Position numbers and translations under genes: made by a program
Shown here: one piece after another, positions 1-8,044 of the stretch
Position numbering within the stretch: position 1 is the first letter of the stretch
How the letters are laid out: each line of letters begins with the position of its first letter
The notes under the pieces: generated by a model
What the model was told of the DNA's origin: nothing
The model's input: only the letters and a program-made list of their open reading frames with translations
Databases searched by the model: none
Source: Rhizobium sp. ACO-34A
GTDB lineage: Bacteria; Pseudomonadota; Alphaproteobacteria; Rhizobiales; Rhizobiaceae
Reading direction: 5' to 3'
DNA: 64,000 nucleotides
Assembly (NCBI GenBank): GCA_002600635.1
Contig: CP021373.1
Location: 124,001-188,000, forward strand

Positions 1-1
1 C

Positions 2-769
2 CGCGTTCCGGCAAGCTTCTGCGGTCTCTACGGCCTGCGCACCACCTTCGGGCGGGTCTCGGTCGCGGGCGTCATGGCCATGGCCCCGAGCTTCGATACC
101 GTCGGCTGGCTCGCCCGCGATCCGGTGACGCTGCGCCGGGTGGCGGAGGCCTATTTCGGTCCCGTCGAGGCGAAAACCGCGCCGCGCCTGCTGATCGCCC
201 GCGATGCCTTCGACATTCCGGTCCGAGGCATCGGCGAGGTACTCCTGAAGGCGGCGGCCGGCCTTGGCAGCGCGACCGAGGTTACGCTTTATGCCGAAGG
301 CGTGGACTACTGGCTCGACACCTTCCGCCCGCTGCAGCTGCACGACCTCTGGTCGACGCTCGGCAACTGGGCGATGGAGCCCGGCCGCACGCTGAGCGAA
401 GCCGTGGAACAGCGCATCCGGCTTTCCGCGACCGTCGATCCTGCCGCTCATGCGCAAGCGGTCGTCCGCCGCGAGACGCTGACGGACCGCCTGCTCGACC
501 TGCTCGGCGATGACGGGCTGATGATCCTGCCCACCGCCCATGACCTGCCGCCGCTGCTCGAAGCCGGCGTCAGCGCCCAGATCGAGTTCCGCGAGAAGAC
601 GCTGGCGCTGACCTGCGTGGCAAGCCTTTGCCGCCTGCCGCAGATCAACATTCCGGCGGGCCTTGTCGAGGGCTGCCCGGTCGGCCTGTCGTTGATCGCG
701 GGTCCCCGCGGCGATGCGCGCCTGCTCGCTTTCGCCGAACAGCTCGGCTCGCTCATGGGTGCGGCATGA
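2..769 (+). CDS. Amidase-signature family amidase, 3' part (5' end outside window)
   Basis: The frame is open from the first bases of the window and reads a conserved amidase segment, RVPASFCGLYGLRTTFGRVS, which in this family lies just after the catalytic Ser-cisSer-Lys region. The nucleophile itself is therefore upstream of the window. Amidase-signature enzymes hydrolyse C-N bonds in amides, ureas or carbamates. The C-terminus (PQINIPAGLVEGCPVGLSLI) is the usual family ending. The stop codon overlaps the ATG of the next gene (ATGA at 766-769), so this is an upstream member of a long catabolic operon. The substrate cannot be read from the sequence. An allophanate- or malonamate-like amide would fit the purine/heterocycle context, but that is inference. 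Confidence 0.86.
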   Translation, partial: RVPASFCGLYGLRTTFGRVSVAGVMAMAPSFDTVGWLARDPVTLRRVAEAYFGPVEAKTAPRLLIARDAFDIPVRGIGEVLLKAAAGLGSATEVTLYAEGVDYWLDTFRPLQLHDLWSTLGNWAMEPGRTLSEAVEQRIRLSATVDPAAHAQAVVRRETLTDRLLDLLGDDGLMILPTAHDLPPLLEAGVSAQIEFREKTLALTCVASLCRLPQINIPAGLVEGCPVGLSLIAGPRGDARLLAFAEQLGSLMGAA

Positions 770-1689
770 CGGTTGTGGCCGACCAGATGCGGGATTTCGT
801 CGGCTATGGCCGCAACCCGCCCGACCCGCGCTGGCCGAACGGCGCGCGTCTGGCCGTGGTGATCGTGCTGAACGTGGAGGAAGGCGCGGAGCCTTCCATC
901 CCTGATGGCGATCCGGCGACCGAGATTGCGCTGACCGACGGCATATTCGGCGAAGTGCCGGCGGGCACGCGGGATTTCGTCGCCGAAACCCTGTTCGAAT
1001 ACGGTTCCCGTGTCGGTTACTGGCGGCTGAGCGAGCTTTTCGCCGAACGCGACCTGAAACTGACGGTGAATGCCTGCGCCCGGGCTCTGGAGCGCAATGG
1101 CGAGATCGCCGCCGATATCCGCGACAGCGGCTTCGATCTCTGCTGCCATGGCGACCGCTTCGTGCGGCATTTCCTGATGACCGAGGACGAGGAACGGGCG
1201 GCAATCGCCCGCGCCGTCGAAAGCCTGACGCGAACGGTTGGCCGCGCGCCGCTCGGCTGGCAGAGCCGCTATTCCCCGAGTGCGGCCACCCGCCGGCTTC
1301 TCACTGAACATGGCGGCTTTCTCTACGACGCGGATTCCTATGCCGACGACCTGCCCTACTGGACAGCCGTTTCCGGCCGGCCGCATCTCGTCGTGCCCCA
1401 CAGCTTCACCCATAACGACAACCGGCTGGCGACGGCGAAGCTTGGGACCTCAGTCGACATGTACGAGCATCTCGCCGCCGCCTTCCGGGTGCTTTATGCC
1501 GAGAGCGCAAGGCGTCCGCGCATGATGACTGTGAGCCTGCATTCGCGCATTTCCGGCCAGCCCTCGCGCTTCGAGGCGGTCAGCCGTTTCCTCGATCTCG
1601 TCGGCTCCTTCGGCGATGTCTGGGTCGCCGGCCGCTCCGAGGTGGCGCGGCACTGGATCGCCACCCATCCGGCGGAGGGTCAGCGATGA
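766..1689 (+). CDS. Polysaccharide deacetylase-fold hydrolase, PuuE-like allantoinase family
   Basis: 307 residues, starting at the ATG that overlaps the amidase stop. The N-terminus (FVGYGRNPPDPRWPNGARLA, then LNVEEGAE) is typical of the NodB-homology family that includes PuuE, the metal-independent allantoinase of purine catabolism. Later conserved parts are the GYWRL segment, LTVNACARALE and the DLCCHGDRF strand. The enzyme is cytoplasmic; no signal peptide is present. The neighbouring 8-oxoguanine deaminase-like gene supports hydrolysis of a cyclic ureide or another ring-opened purine. Paralogues of PuuE with unknown substrates are common in alphaproteobacteria, so allantoin itself is not proved. 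The stop overlaps the next start by 4 bases (ATGA at 1686). Confidence 0.85.
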   Translation: MTVVADQMRDFVGYGRNPPDPRWPNGARLAVVIVLNVEEGAEPSIPDGDPATEIALTDGIFGEVPAGTRDFVAETLFEYGSRVGYWRLSELFAERDLKLTVNACARALERNGEIAADIRDSGFDLCCHGDRFVRHFLMTEDEERAAIARAVESLTRTVGRAPLGWQSRYSPSAATRRLLTEHGGFLYDADSYADDLPYWTAVSGRPHLVVPHSFTHNDNRLATAKLGTSVDMYEHLAAAFRVLYAESARRPRMMTVSLHSRISGQPSRFEAVSRFLDLVGSFGDVWVAGRSEVARHWIATHPAEGQR

Positions 1690-3194
1690 CAGCGACCGCT
1701 CTGATCCTCATCCGTGGCGGCCTGACGGTCGATATCGACAGCGGCACGGCCGAGACCCGCGACATCCTGATCGAGGGCGGCACGATCAGGGCCGTCGGCG
1801 CTGCCGGCACGATCGATGCGCCCGGTGCCGACCTTTTCGACGCAACCGACAGGCTGGTCATTCCCGGCCTCGTCAACGGCCATACCCATGGTCACATGAG
1901 CCTGCACAAGGGCGTGGCGGACAAGTGGACGCTGGAGGCGTCGCTCACCAACGCGCCCTGGCTCGCCGGCCGGCGCGATCCCGACATCATGTATGCCTCG
2001 GCGCTGCTGACCGGCGCCGAAATGCTGATGAAGGGCTGCACCGCCTGCTTCGATCTCGTCTATGAATTTCCCCGGCCGACGGTCGAGGGTTTCTTCACCG
2101 TGGCGCGCGGCTATGCGGATGCGGGCATTCGCGCGGTGCTGTCGCCGATGATTTCGGACATCAGCCTCTTCAGGGCCGTTCCCGGCCTGCTCGAGGCCCT
2201 GCCGGAAGAGCTGCGCCGGCATGTGGACGGCGAAATCGACGGCCGCCCGACGCTCGATGCCGTGCGGGACATCATCGCGCGGCGGCATGAGCTGCCGGAA
2301 GGCATCACGCTGGCGCTGTCGCCCACCATTCCGCATCATTGCTCCGAGGGCTTCCTGATGGAATGCGCCGGCCTTGCCGCCGATAACGGGCTGACTGTTC
2401 ACATGCATGTCGCCGAATCCCGCCTGCAGGCGGTGGCGGCGCAGAAACTCTGGGGCAAGTCGCCCATCGCCTATCTGGCGGAACGGGGTGTTCTGGGAGA
2501 AAACTTCATCGCCGCCCATGCCGTCTGGCTGGACGACAGCGATCTCGACCTGATCGCCCGCCACGGCGCGTCCATTGCCCATATCCCGGCCAGCAATCTG
2601 CGGCTGGGGGCGGGCTTCGCCTTCATCCGGCCGATGCTGGAGCGCGGCATCGATGTGGCGCTGGCGACCGATGGGGCAAACTCGTCGGATGCGCTCGACA
2701 TGCTGCGGGTCATGCGGCTCGCTTCCTATGTCTCCCACATCCAGACCGGCCCCCGCGAGGACTGGCTGGGAGCGACCGAAGTGCTGAAGCTTGCAACCGC
2801 TGGCGGGCAGAAGCTGACCGGCCGCCCGAACGCCGGCCGCATTGCCCCGGGCGCACCCGCCGATCTCGCCATGCTCGATCTCACGGCCATCGACTTCATC
2901 CCGCTCAACGATCCGGTGAACCAGCTCGTGACTTCGGCGGATGGCGCAAACGTCACCGATGTCCTCGTGGACGGCCGCTTTGCCCTTCGCGACCGCGTGC
3001 TCATCTCTCCGGCCTGCCGGGATCTCGGGGCAAGGGTGAAGGACGCCCGCCTCCGGCTTGCGGCGGCCAGCGGAGATCTGAAGGCGCTTTCGACGGCGCT
3101 CGAGCCGCATGTGGTCGCCTATGCCCAGTCCCTTGCCGGCGAGGCTTTGCCGGTCAATCGCTATCTCGCGGGCAGAGGAGACCCCCATGCCTGA
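1686..3194 (+). CDS. Amidohydrolase-superfamily metal-dependent deaminase/chlorohydrolase (TrzA/AtzA/SsnA-like)
   Basis: 502 residues. Metal-binding landmarks of the cytosine/guanine deaminase and triazine hydrolase group are visible: NGHTHGHMS at about residue 64-72, HMHVAES in the middle, AAHAVWLDD, and LATDGANSSD carrying the late Asp. The N-terminal composite beta domain (ILIRGGLTVD) is also typical. It should deaminate or dechlorinate a heterocyclic ring such as a purine, pyrimidine or triazine in the cytoplasm. It overlaps the PuuE-like gene by 4 bases and its 3' end overlaps the flavin reductase start by 8 bases, indicating translational coupling. A second, distinct member of the same superfamily lies at 9021, suggesting two ring-processing steps in one pathway. 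Confidence 0.86.
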   Translation: MTATALILIRGGLTVDIDSGTAETRDILIEGGTIRAVGAAGTIDAPGADLFDATDRLVIPGLVNGHTHGHMSLHKGVADKWTLEASLTNAPWLAGRRDPDIMYASALLTGAEMLMKGCTACFDLVYEFPRPTVEGFFTVARGYADAGIRAVLSPMISDISLFRAVPGLLEALPEELRRHVDGEIDGRPTLDAVRDIIARRHELPEGITLALSPTIPHHCSEGFLMECAGLAADNGLTVHMHVAESRLQAVAAQKLWGKSPIAYLAERGVLGENFIAAHAVWLDDSDLDLIARHGASIAHIPASNLRLGAGFAFIRPMLERGIDVALATDGANSSDALDMLRVMRLASYVSHIQTGPREDWLGATEVLKLATAGGQKLTGRPNAGRIAPGAPADLAMLDLTAIDFIPLNDPVNQLVTSADGANVTDVLVDGRFALRDRVLISPACRDLGARVKDARLRLAAASGDLKALSTALEPHVVAYAQSLAGEALPVNRYLAGRGDPHA

Positions 3195-3726
3195 ATTCGT
3201 CCCCGCAATCCCGCCCGCCGACCTCCGGCGCGCCTTCGGCCAGTTCGCAACCGGCGTCGCGGTCGTCACCGCGCGTGCCGGGGAACTGACCGTCGGCATG
3301 ACGATCAGTTCCTTCTCTTCCGTGTCGCTCGATCCACCGCTGGTGCTCTGGAGCCTGCGCGACAACGCCCGCTCCCGTCCGGTCTTCGAGGAGGCCGGCG
3401 CGTTCGCCATCAGCGTTCTCTCCGAAGAGCAGTCGGATATCGCCCGCCTCTTCGCCAGCGGCCAGCCGGATCCCTTCCGGCAATGCGAGACCACGCTTTC
3501 GAGCCGGGGTCTGCCGCTGATCTCCGGCGCGCTCGCCGCCTTCGAATGCGAGACGCACCGCATCCATGACGGCGGCGATCACCGCATCTTCATCGGCGCC
3601 GTGACCGGCGTCGCGCTGGGTGACGGCCTGCCGCTCCTCTATTTCGCCAGCCGCATGTCGAGCGGCATCTTTCCGCCCCGGTTTCCCTCCCAGGACTCTC
3701 CTTCCCAGAACAAGGCCACCCCATGA
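3187..3726 (+). CDS. Flavin reductase domain protein (FMN/FAD reductase component)
   Basis: 179 residues. The ATG at 3187, overlapping the previous gene's end, removes a spurious N-terminal extension. The segments LRRAFGQFATGVAVVTA, ISSFSSVSLDPPLVLW and FAISVLSEEQ are hallmarks of the flavin reductase (HpaC/RutF-type) fold, which supplies reduced flavin to a partner monooxygenase. The FAD enzyme at 5529 has its own NAD(P)H-type binding motif, so the partner may lie outside the window or the reductase may be accessory. The proline-rich tail is not a known motif. The stop overlaps the next ATG (ATGA at 3723). Confidence 0.9.
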   Translation: MPEFVPAIPPADLRRAFGQFATGVAVVTARAGELTVGMTISSFSSVSLDPPLVLWSLRDNARSRPVFEEAGAFAISVLSEEQSDIARLFASGQPDPFRQCETTLSSRGLPLISGALAAFECETHRIHDGGDHRIFIGAVTGVALGDGLPLLYFASRMSSGIFPPRFPSQDSPSQNKATP

Positions 3727-4451
3727 CCCAGGTAACCCGTATCGGCCATATCACGCCTTCCTCCAACACCGCGCTGGAGCCGCTGACCTATGCGATGAAC
3801 GAGGGTTTCGGCCGCTCGGTCGCGCACCACTTCGCCCGCACGCTGGTCACGCATCTGGCGCTCAACAATTCCTCCGAGGCGCAGTTCCAGCTGGAGCCGA
3901 TGCTCGCGGCGGCACGGCTTCTCGCGGACGCGCCGCTCGACGCCATCGTCTGGAACGGCACCTCGGCCAGCTGGCGCGGCATCCATAACGACCTGGCGCT
4001 CTGCGAGGCGATCACCAAGGAGACGGGGCTTCCGGCCTCGACCTCGACGCTTGCCTTCTACAAGTCCTTCCGCGAGTACGGCCTGAAGAGGATCGGGCTG
4101 GCGCTGCCCTACACGGCCGACATCTCCTCGCAGATCGCGGTGGAATATGCCCGCCACGGCTTCACCATCACCGACGTCGCCTCGCTCGGCCTCGTCGCCA
4201 ACCGCGATATCGGCGCGGCCGAACCGGATGCGATCCGCGAGGTGCTGCGCCGTGCCGCCGCGTCGAACCCCGACGCCATCGCGGTCGTCTGCACCAATTT
4301 CAACGCAACCGATCTGATCGTCGAGATGGAGGAAGAGCTCGGCGTGACGATCGTGGACTCGATTGCGGTCACCTTCTGGGAGGCCTGCCGCATCGCCGGC
4401 CTCGAGGTGGCGATCGAGGGATGGGGGAGGCTTCTGGCCGGAAAGGCCTGA
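3723..4451 (+). CDS. Asp/Glu racemase superfamily enzyme (arylmalonate decarboxylase / maleate isomerase-like)
   Basis: 242 residues opening with IGHITPSSNTALEP, the start typical of maleate isomerase and arylmalonate decarboxylase proteins. Racemases and maleate isomerases use two cysteines. Here the first position reads WNGTSASW (residues 77-84) without cysteine, while the second keeps Cys190 in VVCTNFN. One cysteine plus a GTS oxyanion-type loop is the arylmalonate decarboxylase arrangement, so decarboxylation of a malonate-like half-ester or a one-cysteine isomerisation is more likely than racemisation; this is inference. It is translationally coupled to the flavin reductase. The next gene starts 58 bases later, the largest gap so far in this operon. 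Confidence 0.82.
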   Translation: MTQVTRIGHITPSSNTALEPLTYAMNEGFGRSVAHHFARTLVTHLALNNSSEAQFQLEPMLAAARLLADAPLDAIVWNGTSASWRGIHNDLALCEAITKETGLPASTSTLAFYKSFREYGLKRIGLALPYTADISSQIAVEYARHGFTITDVASLGLVANRDIGAAEPDAIREVLRRAAASNPDAIAVVCTNFNATDLIVEMEEELGVTIVDSIAVTFWEACRIAGLEVAIEGWGRLLAGKA

Positions 4452-4509
4452 CGGAGACGGGGAGGAAAACCGGACCGTACGCGTGACCAACCACTGAACG
4501 GAGAAGCCC

Positions 4510-5478
4510 ATGTCCATGGCATTGACCGAAGGCTGGAGCAAAATCTGCACCGACGAAATCGCCCCGCATGATCGCCTCGATTTCTGGCATCACGCGACGA
4601 ACACCCTTTTCCCGCCGACCCGCGTGCGCCGGTCCACCCATTCGGGTTTCTACGGGCATATCGCATGGCGCTCCTTCGGCGAGGTGACGCTTGCCGACAT
4701 CGTCTCGACGACGCTGGAGGTCAGCCGGACGGAGGAACACATCAACGCTTCCGACCGCTGGTACGAGGTGAACCTGCAGATCGAAGGCACGAGCTTCTTC
4801 AACCAGAGCGGCCGCGACGTGATCGCCAATCCGCGCTCCATCGTGCTCTACGACAGCCGCCAGCCTTATCGCATGGAATTCGACGGCCCCTATCGTCAGC
4901 TTTCCCTGAAGGTGCCGCGGGCGGCGCTGAGGGACCGCGTGCCGGGCATAGACCTGCTCACCGCCCGCGAGATTTCGGCGGAAACCCTTCCCGGCCGCTT
5001 CCTCTTCGATTTCGCGGTCGCCCTTTGCGACATCAAGGAGGACGATGCCGCCGCTCCCTTCCGCGCCCGCATCGAGGGCCATGTGATCGAGCTTCTGGCA
5101 ACGGCACTTCTCGGCAGCGCCGAGCGTACGCCGCTTTCGGCGGGCCGTCAGGTTCAGCTCGGCCGGATCAAGTCCTTCATCCTTGCCAATCTCGACAATC
5201 CCGATCTGGCGCCGGCCGATATCGCCCGCGCCCAGCAGATCTCGCTGCGTTCGCTTTACGAACTCTTCGCCTCCGAGGAGAGCCAGGTGGCGCAGTGGAT
5301 CAAGCTGCAACGGCTGGAGCGCATCCGCAGCGATCTTTCCGATCCGCTGTTGCGCGGCTGGCCGATCACCACCATCGCGCTGCGCCGGGGGTTCAAGGAT
5401 TTCTCCCATTTCAGCCGGGTGTTCCGCGGTCATTTCGGCGTTTCGCCGCGGGATTTCCGCAAGACACAGGTTCACTGA
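4510..5478 (+). CDS. AraC-family transcriptional regulator
   Basis: 322 residues. The N-terminal half resembles the AraC-binding-like domain (Pfam AraC_binding_2 group: FWHHATNTLF, VNLQIEGTSFFNQ, DSRQPYRMEF). The C-terminal 100 residues form the double helix-turn-helix: IARAQQISLRSLYELF and ITTIALRRGFKDFSHFSRVF, ending FGVSPRDFRKTQ. It probably activates the surrounding catabolic operon in response to a substrate or intermediate. It sits inside the operon in the same direction, 58 bases after the decarboxylase-like gene and 50 bases before the FAD oxidoreductase. The ATG at 4510 is preceded by CGGAGAAGCCC; an alternative ATG lies at 4516. Confidence 0.92.
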   Translation: MSMALTEGWSKICTDEIAPHDRLDFWHHATNTLFPPTRVRRSTHSGFYGHIAWRSFGEVTLADIVSTTLEVSRTEEHINASDRWYEVNLQIEGTSFFNQSGRDVIANPRSIVLYDSRQPYRMEFDGPYRQLSLKVPRAALRDRVPGIDLLTAREISAETLPGRFLFDFAVALCDIKEDDAAAPFRARIEGHVIELLATALLGSAERTPLSAGRQVQLGRIKSFILANLDNPDLAPADIARAQQISLRSLYELFASEESQVAQWIKLQRLERIRSDLSDPLLRGWPITTIALRRGFKDFSHFSRVFRGHFGVSPRDFRKTQVH

Positions 5479-5528
5479 GAGGCCTGAAGGCCTCCGCCCG
5501 CATCGAGACGTCTTGCGGGAAGAGAAGG

Positions 5529-6980
5529 ATGGACGACAGAATGACTGAAGCAGGCACACGGCTTGAAGCCCTGGAACGGCGCGCGCGCCACGATCTCGAC
5601 TGCGTGGACTATCCGGCCCGCGAATGGGTGAGCCGCCGCACCCATGAGGGACAGCCGGTGGTCGACGTCGTCATCGTCGGCGGCGGCCAGAGCGGCACCT
5701 CGCTCGCCTTCCGCCTGATGCGCGAGCGCATCACCAATATCCGCGTGCTCGAGCGCAACCCGGCCGGTCAGGAAGGCCCCTGGGTCACATTCGCCCGCAT
5801 GCGGACGCTGAGGACCCCGAAAGGCGTCAGTGGCCCGGAATTCGGCATCCCCAGCCTTTCCGTCCGCGCCTGGTGGGAGGCGAAGTTCGGCGAAGATTCC
5901 TGGGGCGATCTCGGCCGTATTCCGAAGGAATTGTGGAACGACTACCTGAAATGGCTGCGGGGGGTCTCGGGCATCCCGATCGAGAACGGCGTCGAGGTGA
6001 CCGGTATCGAGCCGCTTTCCGACGATCTCTTCGCCGTGACCGTGACGAAGAAGGGAACGCCGGAGCGCATCCTCGCCCGCAACGTCGTGCTGGCGACCGG
6101 CATCGAGGGATGCGGCCGCTGGATCATCCCGGAAATGTTTTCCGACGTGCTGCCGCGCAAGGCTTATGCCCACACATCGGAGCGGATCGATTTCACCGCC
6201 CTTGCCGGCAAGCGCATCGCGGTGATCGGCGCGGGCGCATCGGCCTTCGACAATGCGGCCGAGGCGCTGGAGCATGGGGCGGCATCTGTCGATCTCTTCG
6301 TGCGCCGCAGGCAAATACCGACCGTCAACCCCAACCGCTGGATGGAATTCGCCGGCTTCATGCGCCATTTCGGGGATCTGGACGACGCCCGCAAGTGGCG
6401 TTTCGTCAAGACGATCTTCGACCGCAACCAGCCGCCGCCGCAGGATACCTACGAGCGCTGCGCCCGTTTCCCCTCCTTTGCCATGCATACCGGAAGCCCG
6501 GTGCTTTCGGTCGCCTACGAGGACGGCAAGGCGGTCCTGACGACGCCGACGGGTGCCGGACGCTATGATTTCGTCATCATCGGCACCGGTTTCGGCGTTG
6601 ATTTTGCCGCGCGGCCCGAGCTTTCCCGCTTTGCCGGGGAGATCGCCACTTGGTCGGATCGCTACCAGCCGCCGGCCGGCGAGGAACATGCGCAGCTTGG
6701 CGGCTATCCCTATCTCTCCGACTGCTTCCAGTTCACCGAGAAGACGCCGGGCGCGGCACCCTATCTCAGGCACATCTTCAGCTACACCTATGCCGCCATG
6801 CCGAGCCTTGCCGGATCGGCGGGCATTTCGGCGCTGAAATTCGGGCTGGACCGGCTGTCGCGCGGCATCACCCGCGAACTCTTCCTCGCCGATGCCGATA
6901 CCTATTACGAAAGTCTCGCCGCCTATGGCGAGATCGAACTGACGCTTCCGCAAACCGATGCTGAGAGACAGGCAAGCTGA
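5529..6980 (+). CDS. FAD/NAD(P)-binding oxidoreductase, flavin-containing monooxygenase-like
   Basis: 483 residues from ATG 5529; an ATG at 5541 is also possible because the AGAAGG element at 5523-5528 abuts the first start. Two dinucleotide folds are seen: VVIVGGGQSGTSLAF at about 47-61 (FAD) and IAVIGAGASAFDNAAEALEH near 225-245 (NADPH), with a conserved late motif DFVIIGTGF. This two-Rossmann layout matches class B flavin monooxygenases and related N-hydroxylases. It would oxygenate a small substrate in the cytoplasm. It is followed after 2 bases by the ArcS-motif gene, so the two are co-translated. The exact substrate is unknown. Confidence 0.84.
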   Translation: MDDRMTEAGTRLEALERRARHDLDCVDYPAREWVSRRTHEGQPVVDVVIVGGGQSGTSLAFRLMRERITNIRVLERNPAGQEGPWVTFARMRTLRTPKGVSGPEFGIPSLSVRAWWEAKFGEDSWGDLGRIPKELWNDYLKWLRGVSGIPIENGVEVTGIEPLSDDLFAVTVTKKGTPERILARNVVLATGIEGCGRWIIPEMFSDVLPRKAYAHTSERIDFTALAGKRIAVIGAGASAFDNAAEALEHGAASVDLFVRRRQIPTVNPNRWMEFAGFMRHFGDLDDARKWRFVKTIFDRNQPPPQDTYERCARFPSFAMHTGSPVLSVAYEDGKAVLTTPTGAGRYDFVIIGTGFGVDFAARPELSRFAGEIATWSDRYQPPAGEEHAQLGGYPYLSDCFQFTEKTPGAAPYLRHIFSYTYAAMPSLAGSAGISALKFGLDRLSRGITRELFLADADTYYESLAAYGEIELTLPQTDAERQAS

Positions 6981-6982
6981 CC

Positions 6983-7999
6983 ATGATTTCCGTTGAAGAC
7001 CGCGCACAGCGCATCACCGAATCCGCCAGGAAGATCCAGAGCCCGTTCGCCGTCGATCCGACGCTCTGCCTCTACAGCCCGCAGGACAATGTGGAATCGC
7101 TGAAGCATCCGCGCATCGCCGAATGGCTGAAGTTCATCGAGGAGGAATACCAGCCCTCCCTGCCGGATGCCGAGCGCAAGGTGCTGCTGTTCCTGCCCTG
7201 CACCAAGACCAAGCCCTATCCCTTTTCCTCCGAGCACCAGTCGATCAACCAGCGCCTGCTCGACAGCGGCTTCAAGCCGATGGACCGCCTCTACCTGCCG
7301 CAGGAACTGCAGGCCCGCATCGAGGCGCCCTTCACCACCGAGGTGCTGAACCTTTCCCTTCTCACCGACGGCAAGGGCACGATCATCCACCGCATGGTGA
7401 TTTCCGAGCCGATGGGCGTCGTGCCCTACGAGCATATCGCGCAGTACAAGGGCAAGCCCTCGCCGGCCTGCGCCTACGACGATCCCGGCCTGTTCGAGAA
7501 CCGCGGCAATGCGGTCTCGCCGTGGCGGGAGGATTCCACCGCGGTCAGGGCTTCGGCGACGCGCTGGAAATGGGGCGACGAGGAAAAGCGCAGCTACGTG
7601 ACGATGCATAACGAGATGTCGTCCACGGTCGCCAGGGTCATCAACCGTATCGGCCACAACTATACGGACATCGTTTCCTGGGTGGCGCCGGGGCTGACCC
7701 ATCGCAGCTTCGTCATCGCCCGCGACGAGCGCGCCGCCAACAACGTCGCCTCCCGGCGCAAGGTCGGCAACGGCTTCATGGAGCTGGTCGGCGCCAATGA
7801 CGGCCTGCCGCAGGATCTGAGGATCGACTGCCTGCCGACCATCGAACAATGCAAGGACGCCGTGGTGCGGCTGGCCAAACGGCTCGATATCGACACCGCG
7901 CACGCCACGGCGATCTACAGCCGCGGCGGCGCCAACGCCACGCCTCTCGCCCTGCCGGAATTGCTGGACGTTCTGCTCGAACGCATCAACCGCGCCTGA
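6983..7999 (+). CDS. Protein with archaeal ArcS/DUF5591-type domain (putative amidinotransferase-like, function unknown)
   Basis: 338 residues, no signal peptide. Residues 42-85 read HPRIAEWLKFIEEEY, then VLLFLPCTKTKPYPFSSEH. The element at 72-85 fits PC-x3-KPY-x2-S-x2-H exactly, a signature I know from archaeosine synthase ArcS, where it sits in the DUF5591 region. A second ArcS-like strand, MVISEPMGVVPYEH at 138-151, follows. The transglycosylase-like and PUA RNA-binding domains of full ArcS are not recognisable, so tRNA is an unlikely substrate. The gene lies 2 bases after an FAD monooxygenase and just before a decarboxylase-like and an 8-oxoguanine deaminase-like gene. An amidine- or nitrile-forming step on a small heterocycle is a hypothesis only. 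Confidence 0.75.
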   Translation: MISVEDRAQRITESARKIQSPFAVDPTLCLYSPQDNVESLKHPRIAEWLKFIEEEYQPSLPDAERKVLLFLPCTKTKPYPFSSEHQSINQRLLDSGFKPMDRLYLPQELQARIEAPFTTEVLNLSLLTDGKGTIIHRMVISEPMGVVPYEHIAQYKGKPSPACAYDDPGLFENRGNAVSPWREDSTAVRASATRWKWGDEEKRSYVTMHNEMSSTVARVINRIGHNYTDIVSWVAPGLTHRSFVIARDERAANNVASRRKVGNGFMELVGANDGLPQDLRIDCLPTIEQCKDAVVRLAKRLDIDTAHATAIYSRGGANATPLALPELLDVLLERINRA

Positions 8000-8044
8000 A
8001 GGCACCCAGACCAAAGACACCCCCAGAAGGAGTAGGGACGGATC

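Noticed and set aside
448..1413. Long antisense open frame across the PuuE-like gene
   Set aside because: Composition is Arg/Gly/His-rich with no family motif; it is the shadow of a high-GC gene on the + strand.
1680..3563. 627-codon antisense open frame
   Set aside because: It lies opposite two well-conserved genes (amidohydrolase and flavin reductase) and shows no recognisable domain.
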